A stretch of 64,000 nt of DNA from Armigeres subalbatus (Eukaryota; Arthropoda; Insecta; Diptera; Culicidae). The DNA lies in the NCBI RefSeq assembly GCF_024139115.2, contig NW_026942720.1, forward strand, positions 49,620 through 113,619, in the 5' to 3' direction. Numbering within the stretch: position 1 is the first letter of the stretch; each line of letters begins with the position of its first letter. The notes under the pieces were generated by a model. It saw only the letters and a program-made list of their open reading frames with translations. It was not told the DNA's origin and searched no databases. Shown here piece by piece: positions 55,363-64,000 of this stretch. A program made the position numbers and the translations under genes.

Positions 55363-55364
55363 TA

Positions 55365-56042
55365 GTAAAATTTAGGCGAATAGTTTGCTGTGATTTGTTT
55401 CGTTTGTTTTTATCAAAATTCAGAAATATGCTTATGTTTATATTTATTTTGACTGTTATCAAGAATGTTAAAAAACAAGGAAATCAAATAATGTCAATAA
55501 TAATGTTAGTGATTTTCAATGATTCCGCAGGAAGAGTGCCATGTCCGCTGCTATCAGAATTTAATACCTTGAAACGAAAGCTTTGGATCTGTAAAAAATA
55601 AGAAGAAAAATAGGCAAATTAAACATTAAAAACATCATCAAAGTTAATTGGGCTACGCCACTGAAAACAGATGACAATATATGTTGAGGTTAGATAACGC
55701 CTCGCCTCTATTCATTATCTCTATTTACATGCAGAATTTAGTTTTGATAATTTTTTATTTACATACCTTGTGGGATGTGTGGCAAAATCGAATAGCTTTT
55801 TTGTGGGTTTCAGAAAACCATATAAATGCCGTCCCTCTCGGTGATTGCCGATAAAATTATCATTTCGTCCTAAAACTGTACGCAAAATAAATAATTATTA
55901 TCTTTATTGATAAGGAACCAATTGTAAATCACTCACCCGTTGCGAAGCAATTTCCATTTTGTTCCATTTTAGGCAACTTTAATTTGATTTTATAAAATTC
56001 AGAACAAACCTTGAGCATCAAATTGAACGTCGTTCAATATGG
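55365..56042. other. No recognised gene
   Basis: AT-rich sequence. The 68-residue frame at 55,395-55,601 shows no domain. Confidence 0.4.
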
Positions 56043-56272
56043 CTAAGTGAATTTTCAGCCAAAATCAAGTACTGTTCCAAAACTTAATTTTGGATACTTT
56101 CGTATAGATAAAATAACTCACTGGTGAGTATTGGGGATAAACTTTGAAATTAAGTTAAAAACACCCATCAACCAAAACAAAAATGTATCCAAAATCAAAG
56201 TGTTGGGAAAGTACTTAAATTTGAGCACTTTTTATCTTGATTTTGGATAGTTTTCAGTTACAGTGTATTCTT
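56043..56272. mobile_element. Probable foldback MITE
   Basis: AAGTGAATTTTCAGCCAAAAT near 56,044 mirrors ATTTTGGATAGTTTTCAGTTAC near 56,250; CCAAAATCAAG and CTTGATTTTGG are the inner pair. The boundaries are approximate. Confidence 0.5.
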
Positions 56273-56474
56273 ATCTAAGACACTGAAAGTAATGTTTGGA
56301 ACAAATATTATCTAAAAACCGATGAATGGGTATTTTTTTGTGAATTGGCTTGTGTCGTCCCCCTTGGTGTCAACAGTATGCGTAGTACATTGGTGAACAC
56401 ACGGGTAAGTATGAGTGAATGTTAGAAGCTTACCTGGCTCGTTGGTTTGCCGAATGCAACAAGCAGGCAGTTAA

Positions 56475-56654
56475 TGCTACGTTTTGACAGGGCAAGTGAA
56501 TTGACCAACTCAGTTGAATTCAATTGACTTGCCAAAAGTTGAACATGTTCAACTTTCTTTTCGTTCAAGTGATTTGAAGGAAGGTGTTTACACGTTCAGT
56601 TCGCGTTCGATTCAAGCGACTTGCTCAATTCACTTGCCTTGTCTAAACGTAGCA
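56475..56654. mobile_element. TAA-flanked MITE (PIF/Harbinger-like)
   Basis: It begins TGCTACGTTTTGACAGGGCA and ends TGCCTTGTCTAAACGTAGCA, with TAA at 56,472-56,474 and 56,655-56,657. Inner arms share AGTGAATTGA. 180 bp. Confidence 0.85.
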
Positions 56655-57137
56655 TAAGAGACGGACGCGAGATCGACCGGTTCGCTGTGTATAGTGCTGT
56701 GAAGACGATCGTTACAATGGCGACGGGAATAAAAATCGGTGAGTGAATTTAAACGAGAAAATATGTTGAAATGCTTCGAAAACTCTAGTGAAATAAGTCA
56801 GATGGAATAAAAATGTATCGAGTGTTTGAATTGTGTAAAATTCGTGGAGATAATAAATTATTTAAAAAAAACTAAATGAATGGCGGCCATTTTGAAAAGT
56901 GGCGTCCCTCCAAGATGGATGAAAAAAAACGAGTCGGATGCCTGAGGTTTTGCAGTGTGTGCGGATACTGTTCTGTTGCTGAATATGGATGTACTGTAAA
57001 GGAGATTATGATCAGTGCCGTGGAGCTGCATTGCAGATAAAAGAAAAGAGAGATGCATGTTGTATGGCATGTGTAGTGTTTGTGTAAGAATCAACATTCA
57101 TGGTCGAGGGTGGCTTCGTAGGTGCTACTGTTGGATG

Positions 57138-59300
57138 GCTTCACAGTTTGGATAAGAATTGGAGACGAGCTTCGTGCTGTGTATTGGTGAAGCATGTTGC
57201 ATGATGAGAAAACGGCTCCGTGCTGTAGTAGTGTGAGAATTAAAAAAAAAAGAACTTCGTGGGAGAGAAATGCTTTGATTGTACTGTGAAAAAAAAACAA
57301 AAAAAGGAAATTGATCAAACCTTTGGTAGAATGCTTACGCTTATGTCGTTTTCGGTTTTAAACCTGGGTCAGGTCCGACCCCGACTCTGAATAACCGAAC
57401 GAAAAACGAATCGGGATCGAGTCAGTATGATGGTATTAGTGAGAACTCAATCCCTATCATCTGTTTTGTTTTCAATTCGCATTTTTATCAGCTGGCAGAA
57501 ACAGACATATTTTATCTATTGAATTTTGTTATTAGTGTTATTTTTTTCTTGTTTTATGAATTATGGGGAAATCAGACGTTTCTTCTGTTAATTGTTTAAT
57601 GACTGTAATGACTATTATTCCATCAATAAATTAATGTGATTAGGAGCTTGTGATGAATAACGACGGCAATGTGGATTGCCGTGAAAAAATTTATGCCAAT
57701 CCGTGTTTCCCGATAAACTATTATGCTGATTCTATATGGCTTTTTGGGTAACAATGATTGTGTTACAGTAAATGAGAATTATCAATTATATCATTGAAAT
57801 GGAACAGAACAAGAAAATATGGAAACACTTTGTAAAAAATCCAATACAACATTTATTGAGATTTGGGGCCTTTTATTTTAAAACAAAGAATCAAATCGTA
57901 CAAGAATTGAACAGCATTAATATTTGCTATTTGCATTTTTTTGCTGTTTTTCTCCCAAGAAGAGGGGACCCTTTGGGATTAATTGTGATTTCGTCAAAAC
58001 TGCAGAAACCAAATATACAAGAGAGGCAAATAATTTTTCACTACATAATCTAAACAGGAGATTCAACATTACCAATATCAATGGGATAAAATATGTCTTT
58101 GTCGGTTTTTTTTAACGAATTACAACTAAAAACCTTTCTTCCACTAAAAAATTATGCTCAATTCGTATAAAAATTGTTCCTAAATAAACATTTGAATTTA
58201 TTTATAAATAATCATTTATAAATAAATACAATAAATTTGTTGATGGCAGTATAGTTGCCAAAGTCTTATAAATGGTTAATGCCAGGGTTAATACATTATG
58301 TTTATATTCTTCAAATCCGTAACCTTGAACAAATTATGCACAGACTGCAATAATGAATAAAATAATGGTATGAACATTTTGGTATAAATAACTTCATAGC
58401 GGCAGATACTCTGGTACGCTATTTTTCCATTGATAGAGCAATTATACCTAAAGCATATGTTCGAATACACAACGTAATAGTGAATAAATAGCAGCTATCT
58501 TCTCGCCACTGCATTTTATAAATCACATTTTCAACAAAATTTTCAACCCTCATTTTGTTTATAGTGGAGCTACCATCTGAGGTAATCAGCGAAAAATATG
58601 TCGATATCTGAATCTGATTCACCATCAGAGAAACTTGAAGACAGCATAAAATTAAAATAATCCATTTTTGCGTGGAAGACCGCAAATAAAATTGATAAAT
58701 TTAACAAATGAAACAAAACAAAATCAAATACCCAACCAGTGTCTTTACGTTTTCATTTTCCTTTAGCGTAAACATAAAACACCAGTTTGACAGTTTGTGT
58801 TTGAATGTATTGGTGAACCTAGGTTGATCTCGATAAATCGGCAGAGCGAACCTCATTCATTTTGGGTCGGATCTGCGTGCGGATCGCGATCCAACCTGAA
58901 CGAATAACCGAACGTTTTGACAGCTGTTAGAGCGGATCCGGTGCAGAACTAGGTTCGACCCAGCAATAACCGAAAACGACATTAGTGCTTTGTTATTTTA
59001 GATTGGCTTCGTGCAATGTGAACAGGAAAGCTATGTGCTGGTATGAAAGCTTCACAGTTTGGATAAGAATTGGAGACGAGCTTCGTGCTGTGTATTGGCG
59101 AAGCATGTTGCATGATGAGAAAACGGCTCCGTGCTGTAGTAGTGAGAATTAAAAAAAAAGAACTTCGTGGGAGAGAAATGCTTTGATTGTACTGTGAAAA
59201 AAAAAAGAAGGAAATTGATCAAACCTTTGGTAGAATGCTTACGCTTAGTGCTTTGTTATTTTAGGTTGGCTTCGTGCAATGTGAACAGAAAAGCTTTGTG
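57138..59300 (+). repeat. Tandem duplication of about 277 bp, first copy interrupted
   Basis: Copy 1 is 57,138-57,343 plus 58,985-59,053; copy 2 is 59,054-59,300. They share CTTCACAGTTTGGATAAGAA, GCATGTTGCATGATGAGAAA and CCTTTGGTAGAATGCTTACG almost perfectly. Copy 1 is split by the element at 57,344-58,981; copy 2 shows the empty site GCTTACGCTTAGTGCTTTG. Confidence 0.85.
57344..58981. mobile_element. 1.64-kb TTA-flanked element (PIF/Harbinger-like, non-autonomous)
   Basis: It starts TGTCGTTTTCGGTT and ends AACCGAAAACGACA, with TTA at 57,341-57,343 and 58,982-58,984. Subterminal CCTGGGTCAGGTCC-like and AGGTTCGACCCAG words also mirror each other. The uninterrupted tandem copy at 59,232-59,262 proves a 3-bp duplication. 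No transposase is visible; the frames inside (57,772-58,053 and 58,419-58,685) are unrecognised. Confidence 0.85.
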
Positions 59301-59573
59301 CTGTTATGGAGAATAAAACGATCAGCTAAGTGGAAATGATGTTTCTCAAATGGAAGACAATTAAGTTTGGGCTGGAAGGCCGGGTGTATGAAGCTTACGT
59401 ATGGCGCATATGGATAAAAGGTTCGAAATTGCATGCGTAATCCAATGTTGTCGCAAAAGCTCCGTGCTGTAATGTTGTGTTAGTGGGATAATGGAATTCT
59501 TAACGATACGGGACTGGAAATTACGGATGAATGATTGCATGATGATGGAAACCTATGAGAATGTAATAGAAGG

Positions 59574-59745
59574 TACACACAGAGAACAAAAATAGTTTTT
59601 GTAAATGTTTTCAACTTTATATTTAAAAGTTGATTAGTTTTCATGAAAATGAAAGTTTTTCTTTTACTGTGAAAGTAATATTTTCAATCTGAAAGTGTTT
59701 TTCTCCTTTTTGTAGTGTAAATTTAAAGGGTTTTCTTTCTGTGTA
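59574..59745. mobile_element. Probable MITE, TACACACAGAGAAC type
   Basis: It begins TACACACAGAGAACAAAAAT and ends GGGTTTTCTTTCTGTGTA. The interior is AT-rich with TTTTCAACTTTA / TGAAAGTTTTTC words. 172 bp. Confidence 0.6.
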
Positions 59746-60560
59746 AAAATGATAGAAGTGTCAGAAAGCGCAGAAAGCAAAAGCAAAAAAAAATCAAATT
59801 TTTCAGTTGTCAACAAAATTTCACACAAACTTTGAACCCGGTGCCGGCGGTGCCTCGACTGCAGCATTTTTTTCAGATTGCTTATCGATGGCCGACTTAT
59901 CGTGCAACGGGAAACGGAAGGTAAGTTTTCTATCAATAAAATTTTGCTTGATGCATATTGAGTTGTTTCTCCCTTCCTTTTCTCTATAGATTTACTAAAG
60001 CTATGACGAGGCGGCCCATCTTATAATTCGCCCCACATAATGCCGAATGCCGAATATTGATTGGCAGACAACTATACTTTGATTTACCGGTGACACAATT
60101 TTGTTACGCGAAAACTACTTCATGCTTACATCACTGGCCATATCCTAGTCGTCGTCATTGGCTGGTAAGTAAATATTTGTCGTCTATACATCAACCACAT
60201 AAGTCCTCTACGCAATGCAGCAGATCGGCAACGAAAACGTCAGGATGTCATAGCCCATATATTTTCTGTCAAATCTGTTTCTGTTGCCGTTCCGCTGCAT
60301 TCCCTTTGGGGCTATATTATTTAACATTTTATCATCAAATAATCGACATAAATAGATACAAATAAACTAATGTTTATTTATTGTTTCAGCGGAAAAGATG
60401 TGGCACCCATCATCGACCGATCGGGGGATCTACCAGAAGAGAGCTGCCGGAAGAAGAAGCACTCGGTGAATACAAGTACATACAATGAAATAATAAGTGC
60501 ATAAATTCAAATCCGAGTGACAATTAAAATACATCCATCTAAAATGTGTTCTTGATTTTA

Positions 60561-61060
60561 TTATTGTATTTAATAAGGTAAGCTACTCACAATATCTAAT
60601 AATTATATCACAATTTGAAATAAAAGTATATTAAACTTTTGTTTCTTTTTTATGGCGCAACCTTTTCTATTTGACAGTTCTACAGTTTATTTTAAAAGTT
60701 CGAACTTTGAAATTCAAGGTTTGGGGAAATTTCAGGTAACTGTTGAACTGAAAGTTGCTATACTTTTGTTTTGATTTTTTACAACTCTCTACGAAAAAGA
60801 ACCAACGAAACTTTTTATTTTTACCAATGGTTTTTTTAATTGTATCAATGATATTTTTTTATGTGTAAGAATCGATGAATGTTGTTTGATTATTGTTTGG
60901 TTATTGTTTGTGGATCGATTATTATGATGTGTAAAAGGGCAGTATACATACAGTGATCAGTAAATAAAATTTATTTCTGTGACATTATTTAATGAAAATA
61001 TTTAGTTCGAAGCATTTCAAGTAGTAAAGAAAAGAGCATCAACTAATTGGGGCCCATATT
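60561..61060. other. AT-rich sequence left of the LTR retrotransposon
   Basis: No gene is seen. It could contain the left long terminal repeat of the Ty3/gypsy element, but no matching right repeat is in the window, so this cannot be tested. Confidence 0.35.
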
Positions 61061-61801
61061 TGTTTTTGGCAGATGCGGCAGTGATGCCATCTTTTACAGT
61101 TGGTTCTGAATCCTGGAATAATTGGGGAGAAATGAAAAAGAGCATTTGAAAGATTTGGTTTCTGGCTAATAGTATTGTCGGTGATGTAGAAAAGTATAAC
61201 CTGCTCTTGGTGATCGGGGGCATTGAATTACCAGTCCCACTATGACAAAATCGAAAAGATGCAAGTATGTATTCCAATTCGACCAGATAGTAATGACCAA
61301 GGAATGTAATTGTCGCTGAAAAATGCGAAAAACAAGCGACAAAAGAGAATAGCGATAACTCTTTGTCCTCATCTGCAGAGGATAAAGACATTGTTGCGTT
61401 CCGTTTTATTTGCAACAAACATGGAGAGGTAATTGTTGCAAAACTTTTCAAACTGCGATAACTTGTATATTTCAGAAGTATAACACAAACCATGTGTACA
61501 GATGGTTAAGTTTATGTCTAAGCTTATGATAACTGATACTTATTTAATCAAAACATCATCGTAAACCGACTACATCTCATAATGCGCGACGTAGGCGATC
61601 ATTGTCCTATTCTGTTTGCAGTTTGGGGACAAACGCTTATTGCGAGTTGAGTTTGTCCCAACATTTACAAGAGAGGACAATGTTGTTGTCATTGGCAATG
61701 TTGTTATTTTACATTCTTTGGTAATGAATTACAAGTTCTGCAATATGAATCAGCTATTCTGGCGTTCGATAATCATTTCGCACCACAACTGAATAAGCGA
61801 T

Positions 61802-62713
61802 TTGAAAGACATCAGTTCCGCATTGAAACAAGAGTATTCTGAGAATTTCGAAAACTTCATTTTCCGATTGAAAGAGCAAGGAAACCGTTGTCAGTTTGTT
61901 GACTTGTACGACATGATTATCGATCAAGTTATCGAGGGTTGTTACTCTACCAATCTGAGAAAGAAGCTATTGACTGAAGAAAAAAGTTTGTTGGAAGTTC
62001 TTCAGTTGGGAAAAACTATGGAAGAGGTTCACAAACATGCAAAAGAATACGACAAAGCATCGTCGTTGACATCCGTACAATCATTAGTACAAAACGTTAC
62101 GGAGAAACAGCGATATCAAAGAACCTCTTATCAGGGCAACAGGAAATGCTACAATTGTAATCGACCAGGGCATATCGCGAAGGAAATACACAAATGTCCG
62201 GCCAAGAATGTAACATGTTTCAATTGTGGAATGCGAGGACATTTTAAAGCAAGCTGTACGAAACGAAAGGTGGAGGAACCTCAGACGTCACAGAAACAGA
62301 ATAAAAAAGTTTGTGCGCTGGTTGATGCTACACCACAATCTGCCGGGATATTTTTCGTTAACGATGAAGATATAATTCGAGAGTCTACCTATCAAAAGCT
62401 CAAGGCGGCTGGTGCTAACATTATGGGCGAAAGAAATGGCGGGGATCTACAAGTGCGGTTAGAGTCCTTCGCCTCCGATAGCAAAATATTGTTTTCGTGC
62501 GCGTTTGAGGCAGAAATAAAACACCCAGCGCAGATAATGGAGTGTGGACACATTTTCTGGTTGCACCGAAAGGGCCAAACGGATTTGCTGAGCAAAGCAA
62601 CGGCATTCGCACTTGGTGTCCTCAAAATAGGATACAGCGTGAACCAAATTATCGGTATACGAAATTCAACTATATCGATTTCGGAATTTCAAAGATACCG
62701 AATGTTGCCTTGA
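61802..62713 (+). pseudogene. Ty3/gypsy Gag C terminus, CCHC knuckles and protease-region remnant
   Basis: This is an open frame of 303 residues. Residues about 1-95 resemble the capsid C-terminal part (ENFIFRLKEQGNRCQF). Two zinc knuckles follow at about 117-155 (CYNCNRPGHIAKEIHKC and CFNCGMRGHFKASC), which bind element RNA. Further on, the expected aspartic protease D-S/T-G motif is not visible; NDEDIIRESTYQKLKAAG fits sequence just after such a site. The Gag start lies upstream near 61,070 in broken frames. The frame shifts out of the pol leader near 62,700. Confidence 0.8.
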
Positions 62714-63420
62714 AGATCCAAGTGGATGAACACATCAAACCGATTGTGCAGGCTGCAAGACGCTTACCGATATCAATGGAAGCTGACGTTGAAGAGGTAG
62801 GAACACGAATATTTTTTGTTTTATTATGATTACGAAAATATGTTATTTTCTAAAAGGTCATACAGGACTTAATCGATAAAAAAGATTATCGAACGTGCTG
62901 AAGCCCCATTCACGTGGATATCGCCATTACTTGTACCTGTTAGAAAAAGTGATGGAAAAATAAGACTCTGTGTTGACATGCGGGCTGCCAATCAGGCGGT
63001 CATTCGAGAGAACTATCCATGCCCAACATTGATACCGCCATAGCTGGAATTCGCAAGGTTGCCAAACTATCGAAAATAGATCTTGAGTCAGCGTATTACC
63101 ATATCGAGTTAGAGTCGGAGAGTAGGAAAATTACCACATTTGTATCAAGAAGTGGAGTATATCGTTTTCGCAGGCTGATGTTCGGCATTAAGTCTGCTCC
63201 CTGAACTATTTCAGCGGAAATGGAGAATTTGTTTCGAGGTATCAAAGGGTTGATTGTGTTTATGGACGATCTACTAATTTTTGCTAGTACCGAAGAAGAG
63301 CATGATGAGATACTGGCGGAAGTATTACGTCGGATTAAGTCGGTTAACATGAAGATTAACGATAAAAATCAGTTTTTGGCGTTACGGAACCTTGAATTTC
63401 TGGTCATATAGTATCTGTTG
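62700..63420 (+). pseudogene. Ty3/gypsy reverse transcriptase, broken
   Basis: Visible motifs are LLVPVRKSDGKIRLCVDMRA near 62,930, a YPCPT word near 63,016, LSKIDLESAYYHIEL (motif A) at 63,070, GVYRFRRLMFGIKSAP (motif B), and GLIVFMDDLLIFA (motif C, M-D-D) at 63,250. Four lesions break it: a one-base shift near 62,885, another near 63,045, a TGA after KSAP at 63,202-63,204, and a stop near 63,410. A 60-bp segment with GT-AG ends lies at 62,797-62,856, just upstream of the fingers. Confidence 0.85.
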
Positions 63421-63424
63421 ATGG

Positions 63425-63930
63425 ATTAGACCAACTCAAGATAAAATTCGCTAATTTTGGATTTGCGGTCGCCTACAAATTTAACAGAGTTGAAATCTCT
63501 GCTAGGGTATGATAAATTTTGTTGGGAAATTCATTCCGAACTTGGCAACAAAACATCTGAAATGCGTAATTTGCTGACGAAGGAATCGACATTTGTATGG
63601 AACAAACATCATTCAAACGAACTACAGCAAATTAAATCAGTTTTGGGTAGAATTGAAACTTTAGGTTCCTTTTGACCCCATGACGATACCTACCTGGTTA
63701 CAGATGCTAGTCCTGTAGGAGTTGGCGCCATTTTAATTCAAATTAAAAATGGAGTATCTCGTGCCATCTACTGTGCGTCTAAAGGCTTAGCCAGTCACGA
63801 GAGGAAATACTGTCAGACCGAGAGGGAGTGTTATGCGATTGTGTGGGCTATGGAAAAATTTTACATTTATCTATACGGTCGACATTTTCCTAATAACGGA
63901 CTGCAAGCCCTTGCAGTATAAATAATTTGG
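63425..63930 (+). pseudogene. Ty3/gypsy connection region and RNase H, broken
   Basis: The LGY-type word LLGYDKFCWE is near 63,500. The RNase H core LVTDASPVGVGAIL (first catalytic Asp) is at 63,695, followed by ASKGLASHERKYCQTEREC with a catalytic Glu, and AIVWAMEKFYIYLYG. The TGA at 63,676 and a shift after 63,880 break the frame. Confidence 0.85.
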
Positions 63931-64000
63931 CTGATTCTTTCTCCAGAATGGCTGTAAACGATGATTTCTCATCTGGAGAACAGGACGTTGTTCAATGATA

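Larger units (their letters stand above)
56717..60560 (+). ncRNA. Candidate multi-exon transcript with little coding capacity
   Basis: An ATG at 56,717 gives MATGIKI and meets a strong donor (CG/GTGAGT, 56,739). Downstream, pieces with good splice signals follow: 59,877-59,920 (acceptor TTTTTTTCAG, donor GTAAGT), 59,990-60,164 (acceptor CTCTATAG, donor GTAAGT) and 60,390 onward (acceptor TTGTTTCAG). Joined in order, the frame from the first ATG continues through exon 2 but stops two codons into exon 3. If real, the transcript is non-coding, encodes a micropeptide of about 24 residues, or has different coding exons I did not find. The large first intron holds a tandem duplication and a 1.64-kb element. 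This rests on splice-site appearance only. Confidence 0.3.
61060..64000 (+). mobile_element. Decayed Ty3/gypsy LTR retrotransposon, right end outside the window
   Basis: The order of domains is Gag, protease region, reverse transcriptase and RNase H, the Ty3/gypsy order. The paired CCHC knuckles and general layout suggest a Mag-like lineage; this is an inference. Stops and frameshifts are present in every domain (near 61,150, 61,340, 62,715, 62,885, 63,045, 63,205, 63,410 and 63,676). Integrase and the 3' LTR, if present, lie beyond base 64,000. Confidence 0.85.

Noticed and set aside
61017..61493. 158-residue minus-strand frame
   Set aside because: It is antisense to the Gag region of the Ty3/gypsy element, which has recognisable plus-strand motifs.
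1..64000. CRISPR arrays, bacterial-type operons, rRNA genes, intact DNA transposase genes
   Set aside because: None seen. Regular repeats here are minisatellites without unique spacers, and all DNA elements with defined ends lack a transposase frame.

Overview
This is a stretch of mosquito chromosome, very likely culicine and most like Aedes. It carries two tRNA-derived SINEs resembling Feilai, several RTE-, I-, R1- and LOA-like LINEs, dozens of small inverted-repeat transposons (MITEs), short GT-AG introns of 60-80 bp, and a few ordinary insect genes. Most of the 64 kb is transposon sequence, much of it nested. Many insertions can be proved from target-site duplications (TSDs) or from uninterrupted copies in the same window. 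All family names come from motif recognition by eye; no database search was run.

Layout. 0-13.8 kb: nested repeats. These include a decayed LOA/R1-type endonuclease, a TTAA-flanked piggyBac-like element, an R1-clade reverse transcriptase split by a hAT-type MITE, an RTE-type LINE (copy A), and a Feilai-like SINE split by another hAT-type MITE. 13.85-15.1 kb (minus strand): the first three coding exons found of a Dispatched homologue, with a candidate TATA/initiator promoter at 15.8 kb. The remaining dispatched exons must lie beyond base 1, so bases 1-13,850 are probably one transposon-filled intron. 17.2-37.9 kb: an I-clade LINE broken into pieces. Its ORF1 and endonuclease start lie at 17.2-20.3 kb, its endonuclease end and reverse transcriptase at 32.2-34.2 kb, and its 3' UTR and poly(A) at 37.6-37.9 kb. 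Between the pieces sit three tandem MITEs, a putative 11.95-kb insertion and an RTE LINE (copy B, 13-bp TSD). The 11.95-kb block holds an unrecognised three-exon gene, a RTE-D-type fragment, about 4 kb of degenerate 24-bp minisatellite folded into a large palindrome, a Feilai-like SINE and a broken SAC3/GANP (Xmas-2-like) pseudogene.

37.9-47.1 kb: a 1.7-kb terminal-inverted-repeat element and two more RTE LINEs (D and C), each with diagnostic insertions. 47.7-50.9 kb is the only compact genic island. It has a two-exon conserved gene (plus strand), the histone stem-loop binding protein gene Slbp (minus strand, five coding exons) and a possible small gene ending just upstream of Slbp. 51-60.6 kb: MITEs, a tandem duplication containing a 1.64-kb element, and a weak multi-exon transcript candidate. 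61-64 kb: a decayed Ty3/gypsy LTR retrotransposon running off the right edge.

The real host genes are unrelated in function: Hedgehog release (dispatched) and replication-dependent histone mRNA metabolism (Slbp). No operon, CRISPR array, intact transposase or intact retrotransposon ORF set is present. The best candidates for something new are the spliced orphan gene at 20.6-21.2 kb, the TA-flanked 11.95-kb block around it, and the giant minisatellite palindrome.
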